From: Helicobacteraceae bacterium
GTDB taxonomy: Bacteria; Campylobacterota; Campylobacteria; Campylobacterales; Sulfurimonadaceae
Reading direction: 5' to 3'
Assembly (NCBI GenBank): GCA_027081565.1
Contig: JALWKG010000332.1
Location: 1-10,695, forward strand
Length of the DNA stretch: 10,695 nucleotides
Shown: one piece after another, positions 1 to 6,267 of the stretch
How positions within the stretch are numbered: position 1 is the first letter of the stretch
How the letters are laid out: each line of letters starts with the position of its first letter
The notes under the pieces: generated by a model
The model's input: the letters and a program-made list of their open reading frames with translations, nothing else
Databases searched by the model: none
Told to the model about the DNA's origin: nothing
Made by a program: the position numbers and the translations under genes

Positions 1-1106
1 GCGATCTCCTGGGCATTTTGCTCTTGTCGCTCGGTGCGCCAGATATGCTCTATAGTACGTAATGTCACCAATAGGGTCGAAGGACTGACAATCATGATGT
101 TCTGTTCATAAGCACGACTAAAAAAGCTACTGTCTTGTTCAAGCGCCAGTAAAAAAGCACCCTCAATAGGCATAAAAAGCAAAATAAAATCTAAGGTCTG
201 AATGCCCTCAAGGTCTTCATATTTCTTTTCACTTAAGCCTTTAATATGGGCATTGATAGAAGAGAGATGCTGCTTTAACGCCAACTCTTTTTCAGCAGGC
301 TCTTCCGCACTCATAAATCGTTCATAAGCAACTAAGGAGACCTTGGAGTCTATGACAATATCTTTGTGCTGTGGCAGATGAATGATAACGTCAGGACGCA
401 GTGTGCTACCCTCTTCGTTTTTAAAACTTCCCTGAGTCTCATACTCCATCCCTTCGCGCAGTCCAGACTCCTCTAAAATACGTTCTAAAACAATCTCGCC
501 CCAGTTGCCCTGTGTTTTATTTTCACCTTTAAGCGCATTGGTAAGGTTTTTGGCATCTTGAGTGATCTGTTCATTGAGTTCACGCAGACGCGAAAGTTCT
601 TGATGCAAGACAGCACGCTCTGAGTTCTCTTTGACAAAACGCTCCTCCGTCTGCTTGGCAAAGCTTGTGATCTGCTCACGAAAAGGTTTCAAAAGGATCT
701 GCAGTCGTGCTTCAGAGTTCTCGGTAAAGTTTTTAGACTTGGACTCAAAGATCTCATTGGCCAGTTGGTTGAACTGCTGCTTCAAGGTCTCTCTAGCTTC
801 ATCCAGCAACTTGATCTTTTCGTCATGTGCTGAACGGGCATCCTCATAACGGGTCTGTAAAACAGCATAGTCACGTTCAAGCCCATTCTTCTCCTCATCC
901 AAAAGACGATAATCTTTTTCAAACTCTTTATACTCTTGCAAGTTTTCGTTAAGACTCTCTTCCAAAATAGTGATCTTTTTATCACGTTCCATCACCTGAT
1001 CTTCAAGACCATCTACTCTAAAGCGATTTTTGAGATAGAGCGAAAACAGTAAAAGGGTAGAAAAGCTTACCGTCGCTAAAAGTATGTAGAGATAATCCAG
1101 AGGCAT
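1..1106 (-). CDS. rmuC: DNA recombination protein RmuC, C-terminus cut off by window edge
   Basis: The leftward frame is open from an ATG at 1106 to the window edge (about 368 codons). The first residues (MPLDYLYILLATVSFSTLLL) form one N-terminal membrane segment, followed by a long charged, Glu/Lys/Gln-rich stretch (about residues 30-180) that looks like coiled coil. Then comes the RmuC nuclease-like core, with the family hallmark TQGNWGEIVLERILEESGL around residues 198-216 (W202), followed by LRPDVIIHLPQHKDIVIDSK and FMPIEGAF. RmuC is known to limit inversion at short inverted repeats and to restrict foreign DNA, with a PD-(D/E)XK-type fold; it is membrane-anchored. A ribosome binding site AAAGGA lies 6-7 nt before the ATG, and a TGCTATAAT promoter box is about 23 bp upstream. 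The C-terminal part is outside the window, so completeness cannot be judged. The family call is firm. Confidence 0.93.
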   Translation of the reverse strand, partial: MPLDYLYILLATVSFSTLLLFSLYLKNRFRVDGLEDQVMERDKKITILEESLNENLQEYKEFEKDYRLLDEEKNGLERDYAVLQTRYEDARSAHDEKIKLLDEARETLKQQFNQLANEIFESKSKNFTENSEARLQILLKPFREQITSFAKQTEERFVKENSERAVLHQELSRLRELNEQITQDAKNLTNALKGENKTQGNWGEIVLERILEESGLREGMEYETQGSFKNEEGSTLRPDVIIHLPQHKDIVIDSKVSLVAYERFMSAEEPAEKELALKQHLSSINAHIKGLSEKKYEDLEGIQTLDFILLFMPIEGAFLLALEQDSSFFSRAYEQNIMIVSPSTLLVTLRTIEHIWRTERQEQNAQEI

Positions 1107-1128
1107 AATAATCCTTTAATTGGTCTAT

Positions 1129-1137
1129 ATTATAGCA
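1129..1137 (-). promoter_or_regulatory. Predicted rmuC promoter (extended -10, TGCTATAAT)
   Basis: On the minus strand TGCTATAAT ends at 1129, giving an expected start near 1122 and a 5' leader of about 16 nt before the rmuC ATG. The perfect TATAAT with an upstream TG fits the sigma-70 promoters of Campylobacterota, where a -35 box is usually not recognisable, and none is seen here. Confidence 0.6.
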
Positions 1138-1196
1138 GTCAATTAAATTAAACTTAATAAATATGGCATGCTCTCGCATTATTATTAATATTTCGC

Positions 1197-1202
1197 TATA
1201 AT
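1197..1202 (+). promoter_or_regulatory. Predicted promoter -10 (TATAAT) of the helicase leader
   Basis: The string GCTATAATTTCGCC at 1195-1208 holds a perfect TATAAT in the context typical of strong epsilonproteobacterial promoters. Transcription would start near 1209, right at the 5' side of the folded leader element and about 248 nt before the helicase ATG. It diverges from the rmuC promoter, with about 60 bp between the two -10 boxes. Confidence 0.6.
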
Positions 1203-1208
1203 TTCGCC

Positions 1209-1456
1209 ACTTAAACTTTTGAGCCATTGAAAGTATGAGGCATACTCGCACAAGAGTCCCTCTAGAGAGCCCGGGTGGGCCAACTCCTAAAAGTTTAAAA
1301 TTTACCTGAACACCATTTTAAACTATTTTACAACCTATAGACTTTTCTAAGATATTTGTTACCTACCGATAGTTTGGCACAGACACAAGCAGATACCTAC
1401 GCACAATGCAGTGGTCGCTTCGGTCTAAACGGTGTTCTATATAAAAAGAGATATAT
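1209..1456 (+). promoter_or_regulatory. Long structured 5' leader of the helicase gene, possible riboswitch or thermosensor
   Basis: No gene lies in this stretch. The leader opens with TTAAACTTTT (1211-1220), which pairs perfectly over 10 bp with AAAAGTTTAA (1289-1298). Inside, GAG (1221-1223) can pair with CTC (1284-1286), GTATG/CATAC (1233-1237/1241-1245) makes a hairpin with an AGG loop, and GCCC/GGGC (1269-1272/1277-1280) makes another. The 3' arm of the closing helix is also contained in AGTTTAAAAT (1292-1301), which pairs perfectly over 10 bp with ATTTTAAACT (1315-1324). The two helices cannot form together, as in attenuators and riboswitches. The rest (1330-1456) contains a repeated TACCTAC (1359-1400) and only weak pairing. 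I compared the element from memory with common riboswitches, tRNA, 4.5S RNA and tmRNA and saw no match. Confidence 0.5.
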
Positions 1457-3010
1457 ATGAGTAATGAAATTACTGAAAACCCAGAACAGACTATCGCAGA
1501 AGCACTGCCAGTAGAAGAGACATTTGAGCAATTTGGTCTTAAAAAAGACATTATGCGCGCTATCGGTTATGCCGGTTTCAAAGTACCAAGCCCGATCCAA
1601 CTCCAAGCCATTCCATTGGTTATGGACGGACGTGACATCGTTGCACAGGCACAGACTGGTACAGGCAAGACAGCAGCATTTGGTCTTCCAACACTAAACA
1701 AGATCGATCCTAATGGTGGTGTTCAAGCCCTTATCATTACACCAACACGTGAACTTGCAAACCAGGTAAGTGATGAACTTTACAAGTATGGTAAACAAGC
1801 CGGTCTTCGTACTGTTACTGTTTATGGTGGTAGCTCTTACGGTCGTCAGATCGGTCTTATCGAGCGTGGAGCACAGATTGTTATCGCAACACCAGGTCGT
1901 CTTAAAGACATCCTTGCACGTGACATGCTAAAAGACTTCTCACCATCAACTGTTATCTTGGATGAAGCAGATGAGATGCTTGACATGGGTTTCTTGGATG
2001 ATATTAATGAGATCTTCGCTTACCTTCCATCTGACCGTCAAACACTACTCTTCTCAGCAACGATGCCAGCACCGATCAAAAAACTTGCAGAACGTATTTT
2101 AGATAATCCTGCATTTATTACGATCACACGTTCTGAGACAACTAACGTTGATATCGAGCAGAAGTACTATGTTATTGATGAAAACGAGCGTGACGATGCT
2201 ATTATCCGTCTTTTGGACTCTGAAGATACAACCAAGTGTGTTGTCTTCTGTCGTACAAAAAAAGAGGTAGATCGTGTTGCTGAAGTACTTGCGGGTATTG
2301 GTTACAACGCTAAAGGTCTTCATGGTGACATGGAGCAGCGTCAGCGTGAAGCAGTTATTAAAGGGCTTAAAACAGGTCAGTACGACATCCTTGTAGCAAC
2401 TGACGTTGCTGCACGTGGTATTCATATTGATGATGTAAGTCACGTATTTAACTACCACATCCCTTTTGACTCTGAGTCTTATGTACACCGTATTGGTCGT
2501 ACTGGTCGCGCGGGTCAAAAAGGTATGGCGATCACGCTTCTTACACCACGTGAGTTCAAAGAACTTCAGCGTATTAAGTCTAAGGTTGGTACAACTATGG
2601 AACATGCTTATGTTCCAAGTAAGTCATCGATCAAAAGTGCTAACATCTCCAAGATGGTAGACTCTGTTGAAAAGCAGCGTATCTTCGACGAAGCACATGA
2701 GTTACTTGACCTTCTACGTCAAGACATTGATGATGAGAAGATCATGTACAAACTTGTCTCTATGGTCATTGACCGTCAAGAAGTAAAGGGACCAAACGAG
2801 ATCGGTATTAACCCTGAGCGTCTTGAGAAGATCTTAGAAAACCTTGAACGTGGTGGAGGCGGTGGTGGAAACCGTGGCCGTGGTGGTTACCGTGGTAACC
2901 GTAGCCGTAATGGTGGCGGTGGTGGTTACCGTGGTAACCGCGATCGTAACCGTTCTGGTGGCGGAGGCGGCGGTGGATACCGTGGCAACCGCGATCGTAA
3001 CAGAGACTAA
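1457..3010 (+). CDS. DEAD-box ATP-dependent RNA helicase with RGG-like C-terminal tail
   Basis: This 517-residue protein has the full set of DEAD-box motifs: Q motif with PSPIQ (44-48), motif I AQTGTGKT (65-72), Ia PTREL (96-100), TPGR (145-148), DEAD (169-172), SAT (200-202), then in the second RecA domain VATDVAARGIHID and HRIGRTGR. It should unwind or remodel RNA using ATP, as CsdA/DeaD and RhlE do in ribosome assembly, mRNA decay and cold adaptation. After the helicase core, a region of about 80 residues leads to a Gly/Arg/Asn-rich disordered tail (466-517) expected to bind RNA nonspecifically. The ATG at 1457 has only a weak ribosome binding site (AAAAAGAG, 6 nt away) and sits behind a long structured leader, so translation or elongation is probably controlled. 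It is monocistronic and convergent with dut. Which paralogue (CsdA-like or RhlE-like) it is cannot be settled by eye. Confidence 0.95.
   Translation: MSNEITENPEQTIAEALPVEETFEQFGLKKDIMRAIGYAGFKVPSPIQLQAIPLVMDGRDIVAQAQTGTGKTAAFGLPTLNKIDPNGGVQALIITPTRELANQVSDELYKYGKQAGLRTVTVYGGSSYGRQIGLIERGAQIVIATPGRLKDILARDMLKDFSPSTVILDEADEMLDMGFLDDINEIFAYLPSDRQTLLFSATMPAPIKKLAERILDNPAFITITRSETTNVDIEQKYYVIDENERDDAIIRLLDSEDTTKCVVFCRTKKEVDRVAEVLAGIGYNAKGLHGDMEQRQREAVIKGLKTGQYDILVATDVAARGIHIDDVSHVFNYHIPFDSESYVHRIGRTGRAGQKGMAITLLTPREFKELQRIKSKVGTTMEHAYVPSKSSIKSANISKMVDSVEKQRIFDEAHELLDLLRQDIDDEKIMYKLVSMVIDRQEVKGPNEIGINPERLEKILENLERGGGGGGNRGRGGYRGNRSRNGGGGGYRGNRDRNRSGGGGGGGYRGNRDRNRD
2852..3007 (+). repeat. In-gene repeats encoding the Gly/Arg tail
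   Basis: Three imperfect copies of a unit of 11-17 codons, each containing GGYRGN, occur in a row, with glycine runs between them (GGYRGNRSRNG, GGYRGNRDRNRS, GGYRGNRDRNRD). The DNA copies share GGTTACCGTGGTAACCG and CGCGATCGTAAC blocks, so slippage or recombination could change repeat number in frame. This is a coding repeat, not an intergenic or CRISPR repeat. Confidence 0.8.
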
Positions 3011-3047
3011 ACCTCTCCCCTCTTTTACAGAGAGGTCTCCCTCTCTG
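3011..3047 (+). terminator. Overlapping hairpins just after the helicase stop, possible terminator
   Basis: Immediately after the TAA, ACCTCTC (3011-3017) pairs with GAGAGGT (3030-3036), and the same GAGAGG also pairs in CAGAGAGG (3028-3035) with CCTCTCTG (3040-3047) around a TCTC loop. The second stem is a perfect 8 bp. The only T-run (CTCTTTTT, 3062-3069) is about 15 nt further on, so this is not a textbook intrinsic terminator; it may serve as 3'-end protection or a weak terminator between the convergent helicase and dut genes. Confidence 0.35.
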
Positions 3048-3180
3048 ATACTTCTACCCCGCTCTTTTTACATTGACTACTCAAAAAATACTATCTTGCT
3101 TCATTTTGTACTGAAATAATTATCTAATTAACTCTGTTTTCAACCATATCGATAAGATATCACCTTTTCATAGCTGTTAA

Positions 3181-3270
3181 AAAAAAGAAAACAGCACTAA
3201 TTCAGACAAACACATTCTCGAAGCCATCAAAGAGTTTCGTAAACTAAGTGACTCACCCTTCTCTACTTAA
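3181..3270 (+). other. Open frame without a start codon, possible gene remnant
   Basis: After an in-frame TAA at 3178-3180 a frame of 29 codons runs to TAA at 3268-3270. It has no start codon, but its translation (… SDKHILEAIKEFRKLSDSP …) looks like a charged amphipathic helix and it avoids rare-looking composition. It could be the 3' end of a decayed gene lying between the helicase and dut, or chance. The frame overlaps the dut stop codon by 3 bp on the opposite strand. The neighbouring GCTGTT/AACAGC (3173-3178/3190-3195) forms a hairpin with an A-rich loop. No function is proposed. Confidence 0.15.
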
Positions 3271-3956
3271 GAGAGTGAAGCGTAAGCTTTTTGCAGGCCA
3301 CCATAAAGTGTTTTAGGTGTCAGTGCAGCATCTTCTTCCCAGAGTCTTTGCATGACGACATTGTCTTCATCACCATTCCACACTTTAATGTACGTTCCCT
3401 CTTTATAGCCATGGTCCTGACGAAACTGGTTTAAGATGTTTTTTCCCACATACAGTCGGTAAAGATCACCCAAGTTCAATCCGCTCATATAGGCTAACGC
3501 AAAAAAGTCTTCAAAAAGTTTTGGACTGTCTAATGCATCACGATTAACCGCATTGGCGATAAGGTCTTCTACCTTGGACATGATCTCGTCAGGTGTTGCA
3601 TACTCTAAATGCTCTGTTGTCTGTAGTTTCAGATAGCCTGCCTCTTCTGAGATCTGCATAGCCAAATCCTCTAAAGTTCCACGGAAGTTTTTAGAAAAGT
3701 CCTCTAATCCAAGACTCATAATAAAATGCCAGACATCAATCACTTCGATCTGAAGGTTAGCCCAATCCGGGTCTGCATCGATCGCTTTCCAGTGCTTCCA
3801 GGCAAAAGAGTCGATCATCTCAGCACACTCCATATAGATACAGCGTTTCCAGTTGATGGTTTTACCATTTTTAGTTTTACCCGCTTCCCATCCTTCACCA
3901 TTCGTCGCATCATTTAACTCTTGTTGCAACAGCAACATCTCTAAAACTTTTTCCAT
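3267..3956 (-). CDS. dut: Dimeric (all-alpha, MazG-like) dUTPase
   Basis: The 229-residue protein matches the dimeric dUTP diphosphatase family (dUTPase_2) found in Campylobacter, kinetoplastids and some phages, unrelated to the usual trimeric enzyme. It hydrolyses dUTP (and dUDP) to dUMP, keeping uracil out of DNA and feeding thymidylate synthesis. The metal-binding pattern is visible: E43 and E46 in YMECAEMIDS, then E71 and D74 in QIEVIDVWHF. From memory this is the same ExxE...ExxD set as in the C. jejuni enzyme. KRCIYMECAEMIDSFAWKHW is the strongest family signature. AAAGGAG lies 6 nt before the ATG. The gene is 71 bp downstream of yhbP with no clear promoter between them, so it may be the last gene of that transcript. 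It is convergent with the helicase gene. Confidence 0.93.
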   Translation of the reverse strand: MEKVLEMLLLQQELNDATNGEGWEAGKTKNGKTINWKRCIYMECAEMIDSFAWKHWKAIDADPDWANLQIEVIDVWHFIMSLGLEDFSKNFRGTLEDLAMQISEEAGYLKLQTTEHLEYATPDEIMSKVEDLIANAVNRDALDSPKLFEDFFALAYMSGLNLGDLYRLYVGKNILNQFRQDHGYKEGTYIKVWNGDEDNVVMQRLWEEDAALTPKTLYGGLQKAYASLS

Positions 3957-4027
3957 CTTACACTCCTTTAGGTAGCACTACTTTTAGACAAGAGAGAGAC
4001 TCACCTCTGTAAAAATAGCTCTGTATT

Positions 4028-4462
4028 TTACTCAAATTCTTTAAAATCTGCCCTATTCCAATAGAGCTTTTTACCAAAGCCCAAACGGTTATCCGTAAAC
4101 TTGAGTTGTTCTAAGCGGATTGACCAGAGTTTGGGTTGCATCACTTTAGCATAAGGAAACGCTTTATAATAGATTTTTTCTGCATCTTCACCCGCTTCAG
4201 ACATCTTTGCTCTGAACTGCAAACCCTGTATCTTTCCAACCTCATCAGTCTCCAATGCTACGGTTCCTGATACATTGGTGTTTAAAATAACATTTTTTAT
4301 ATGTTCCGTTTTAAAGTCAGAAGCCACAACAAAAGCGATATTTTTTTCATCATAAGCATAAAAAAGAGAGGCAGAGTGAGGCCTGTTCTCAGCGCAGGTA
4401 GCCAGTGAAAGGAGGTGATGTTTGGCTAGAAAGAGCGCGATCTTCTCAAGCGTTTTTGGCAT
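4028..4462 (-). CDS. yhbP: YhbP/UPF0306-family protein (pyridoxamine-phosphate-oxidase-like split barrel)
   Basis: The 144-residue product resembles E. coli YhbP along its whole length: the start LFLAKHHLLSLAT, the middle SGTVALETDEVGKIQGLQF, and the almost diagnostic C-terminus LKFTDNRLGFGKKLYW. The family has the flavin-binding split-barrel fold of pyridoxamine 5'-phosphate oxidase; members may bind FMN, but the reaction is unknown. It is cytoplasmic, with no signal peptide. The start overlaps the end of the ADP-ribosylglycohydrolase-like gene by 17 bp, and a weak GAGAAG lies 5 nt before the ATG, so translation is likely coupled to the upstream gene. The coupling suggests a joint role with that hydrolase, but nothing in the sequence says which. 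Confidence 0.85.
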   Translation of the reverse strand: MPKTLEKIALFLAKHHLLSLATCAENRPHSASLFYAYDEKNIAFVVASDFKTEHIKNVILNTNVSGTVALETDEVGKIQGLQFRAKMSEAGEDAEKIYYKAFPYAKVMQPKLWSIRLEQLKFTDNRLGFGKKLYWNRADFKEFE

Positions 4463-5348
4463 CGATCTTCTCTATATATGTTTTTATAAGATCTGCATCA
4501 TTCATAGCATTATAGTTAAATGGCACTGCTTCCATACCCCCTGCAGCACCTAAGACAGCACCCACCAGCATACCCCGTGCTGCTGAATCACCACCCGCCA
4601 GGACATTGGCTTCCATCGCCTCTTGAAAGTCACTGAAACGTACAAGCAGATAGATCACCGCAGCAAAACCACCCTCCACACTACAAGACTGTCCCAGATC
4701 TTTAATAGCCGCAACACTCTCTGTCTCTGCCTTGGAAACACCCTTTTCGATCCAAGACTGTATGCTATCAGAGTAGGCCAATGCGATCTCTTCGATGGAG
4801 CGTTTCACCTCAGCACCCATACTCACAGCCAAGATAAGCTCATTAAAGTAGGCAGCACTCTCGACCAGCTCTTTGGTCATATGAGTAAAGACCGTATGAA
4901 GTTTGACATACTCCATCATCTTGTCCATGTCGTTATGATAAGCATAGACTAGTGGCATCATGCGTCCTACCACACTCAAGTCATGAGAACTCGAGCCACA
5001 GCCTAATGAACTTTTTCCTGCATCCAAAGCCTCCAAGGTATGTTTAGATGCACCATCGACATATCCCGTATACTCCTGCATCTTCTCTCTCCATGCACCA
5101 GAGAAGCTTTGAATCGTAAAATTGTCATCATTGGCAATGGCATCTAAAAGCCATAACATCTGGTCACCATAGTGGGTAAAGTCTCCCGCCTTTTTTCCAG
5201 GATGATAGTCACTCAGAGGGTCATTGAACGATTGAGTGTCAAATTGAGACTTTGAGATCTGATGGGTATCATAGAGCCAGTGTGCACCAAGCGCATAGGC
5301 ATCACCATAAAAAGCACCCCAAAGTGCGGCTTGAAGTTTATTTTTCAT
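4446..5348 (-). CDS. ADP-ribosylglycohydrolase-family protein with altered metal-site motifs
   Basis: The 300-residue protein has the frame of the ADP-ribosylglycohydrolase (DraG/ARH) family: an N-terminal GAFYGDAYALGAHWLYD (11-27), a second motif GDFTHYGDQM (55-64), and a C-terminal NVLAGGDSAARGMLVGA (248-264). In classical ARH/DraG enzymes the second motif is TDDT and the last one GGDTDT, whose aspartates hold two metal ions. Here the second motif keeps one Asp (D62) and the last has D254 followed by Ala at the second Asp position. From memory this GDFTHYGxQ/GGDSAARG version recurs in a separate bacterial subfamily, also near J1-crystallin-like proteins, so it is probably a subfamily trait, not decay. 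Hydrolysis of an ADP-ribosyl bond is therefore uncertain. AAGGAT lies 6 nt before the ATG, and a TGTTATACT promoter is just upstream. It overlaps yhbP by 17 bp and follows the sirtuin gene by 115 bp. Confidence 0.82.
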   Translation of the reverse strand: MKNKLQAALWGAFYGDAYALGAHWLYDTHQISKSQFDTQSFNDPLSDYHPGKKAGDFTHYGDQMLWLLDAIANDDNFTIQSFSGAWREKMQEYTGYVDGASKHTLEALDAGKSSLGCGSSSHDLSVVGRMMPLVYAYHNDMDKMMEYVKLHTVFTHMTKELVESAAYFNELILAVSMGAEVKRSIEEIALAYSDSIQSWIEKGVSKAETESVAAIKDLGQSCSVEGGFAAVIYLLVRFSDFQEAMEANVLAGGDSAARGMLVGAVLGAAGGMEAVPFNYNAMNDADLIKTYIEKIDAKNA

Positions 5349-5375
5349 GTTTATATCCTTAGGAAATTTGTTTCT

Positions 5376-5384
5376 AGTATAACA
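5376..5384 (-). promoter_or_regulatory. Predicted promoter (TGTTATACT) for the glycohydrolase-yhbP unit
   Basis: On the minus strand an extended -10 box TGTTATACT ends at 5376, giving an expected start near 5369 and a leader of about 20 nt before the ATG at 5348. The 115-bp gap after the sirtuin gene also has CACAT-rich short repeats (5391-5420) upstream of the box, which could be regulator contacts. The promoter would uncouple this pair from ovoA. Confidence 0.5.
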
Positions 5385-5463
5385 TGATACACATAGATCA
5401 CATCCACATAATCCACCGGTTCTTGCCCTTAGGTATAACTATCTTTGAGCTGTCTCTAGTACT

Positions 5464-6189
5464 TTAACGACCAAGATGCTCCTCGATATGCTCTAACATC
5501 TCATCAACCGCGTCCGTCGCCTTAGCTTGAATAAAGTGTTCAAAATAGGCATCAATATTTTTCTCAAAATCTCCAAAAGCAGTGGTATGACGTTCTTGCT
5601 TAGGGTTCACCAATAGGGAGTGTTCAAACTCTTGCACCAAAGCTACAATGTCTATAACCTGACCACTGGTACCAATAGCAATAAAAAGGTCACTCTCGTC
5701 AATCGCCTTGTAAATATGTTGATACATCGGCGCACTCTCTCCAAACATCACAACATTATGCCGAACACTATAGCTGCCACAATAAGGGCACTGCTCATCC
5801 TCTTTTTGGGCTCGATAGCCCACATGAAACGTTTGATGACAATCTTCACAACACAGATCGGTTAAAGTACCATGCAGATGTAAAACCTCTTTGGCCCCTG
5901 CTTTTTCTAGAAGGTTGTCAACATTTTGAGTAAGGTGGATGATTTCACCGGGGTATTTCTCTTCTAAAGCGGCTAAAGCCTTATGCATAGCATTGGGTTT
6001 TTTGTCTTCAAGATCTTCTCTGCGGGCATTGTAAAAATCCGTCACAAGTTGACGGTCTTGCATCCAACCTTGAGTCGAACAGACCGTCATAACATCATAG
6101 TTTTCCCAAAGTCCATCACTGTCACGAAAGGTACTGATACCACTCTCAGCACTCAGACCTGCTCCGCTTATGATCATCACTTTATGCAT
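5464..6189 (-). CDS. cobB: NAD-dependent protein deacylase, CobB/SIRT5-like sirtuin
   Basis: This is a complete sirtuin. Numbered from the upstream ATG at 6195 it shows the NAD-binding GAGLSAESGISTFR (11-24) and GLW (28-30), QNVDNL (90-95), the catalytic His in HLHG (H108), a zinc site C116-x2-C119...C136-x2-C139, and VVMFGE (148-153). Y55 and R58 in FYNARR match the YxxR pair that lets class III sirtuins (SIRT5, CobB) bind succinyl and malonyl lysine, so desuccinylase activity besides deacetylation is predicted. The enzyme uses NAD and releases nicotinamide and O-acyl-ADP-ribose. The start is placed at Met3 (6189), because AAGGA directly abuts the first ATG (6195) but lies the ideal 6 nt before the second. 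The gene follows the patB-like gene by about 75 bp and precedes the ADP-ribosylglycohydrolase-like gene, a suggestive NAD/ADP-ribose pairing. Confidence 0.93.
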   Translation of the reverse strand: MHKVMIISGAGLSAESGISTFRDSDGLWENYDVMTVCSTQGWMQDRQLVTDFYNARREDLEDKKPNAMHKALAALEEKYPGEIIHLTQNVDNLLEKAGAKEVLHLHGTLTDLCCEDCHQTFHVGYRAQKEDEQCPYCGSYSVRHNVVMFGESAPMYQHIYKAIDESDLFIAIGTSGQVIDIVALVQEFEHSLLVNPKQERHTTAFGDFEKNIDAYFEHFIQAKATDAVDEMLEHIEEHLGR

Positions 6190-6195
6190 CGTCAT

Positions 6196-6200
6196 TCCTT
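6196..6200 (-). promoter_or_regulatory. Ribosome binding site AAGGA that decides the sirtuin start
   Basis: AAGGA on the minus strand ends one base before the ATG at 6195, leaving zero spacing, but is 6 nt from the in-frame ATG at 6189. The second ATG is therefore the probable start, shortening the protein by two residues. Confidence 0.6.
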
Positions 6201-6210
6201 ATAAGTTATA

Positions 6211-6230
6211 CCTCTGGCATTCCTGAGAGG
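6211..6230. other. Small hairpin between the lyase and sirtuin genes
   Basis: CCTCTGG (6211-6217) and CC..AGAGG (6222-6230) form a stem of seven pairs with a two-base bulge and a four-base loop. It lies in the gap of about 75 bp after the lyase stop and just before the sirtuin ribosome binding site. There is no T-run, so it is not an intrinsic terminator; it could modulate sirtuin translation or mark a processing point. It is weak evidence. Confidence 0.25.
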
Positions 6231-6267
6231 AGATAAGACTTCAGGGTAAAAGAGTATCTATAACAAT

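Noticed and set aside
1018..1251. Minus-strand frame crossing the rmuC start and the divergent promoters
   Set aside because: It would run through both predicted -10 boxes and is out of frame with rmuC, whose own frame has the family motifs and a good ribosome binding site.
1209..1298. tRNA, 4.5S RNA, tmRNA or a common riboswitch (SAM, TPP, FMN, cobalamin, glycine, c-di-GMP, ZTP, fluoride)
   Set aside because: The T-loop GGTTCGA, the GGAAGG-type SRP tetraloop region and the hallmark strings of these riboswitches are not present; only an unclassified structure can be supported.
2099..2605. Open frame of 168 codons on the minus strand inside the helicase gene
   Set aside because: It is fully antisense to conserved helicase motifs, has a Cys/Thr/Asn-rich translation with no family features, and no ribosome binding site stands out; it is a by-product of the codon use of the real gene.
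2852..3007. CRISPR-like repeat array
   Set aside because: The repeats are in frame, encode a Gly/Arg tail, differ in length and lack unique spacers.
2844..3119. Valine-rich frame at the end of the helicase gene
   Set aside because: It is the +1-type shadow of the GGT/CGT repeats coding the Gly/Arg tail and has no independent support.
3173..3195. Intrinsic terminator for dut from GCTGTT/AACAGC
   Set aside because: The T-rich run on the minus strand is in the loop, not after the stem, so the structure does not fit an intrinsic terminator.
3980..4035. Promoter for dut in the gap after yhbP
   Set aside because: Only poor -10-like strings (TAAAAT, CTAAAA) are present without TG extension; read-through from yhbP is at least as likely.
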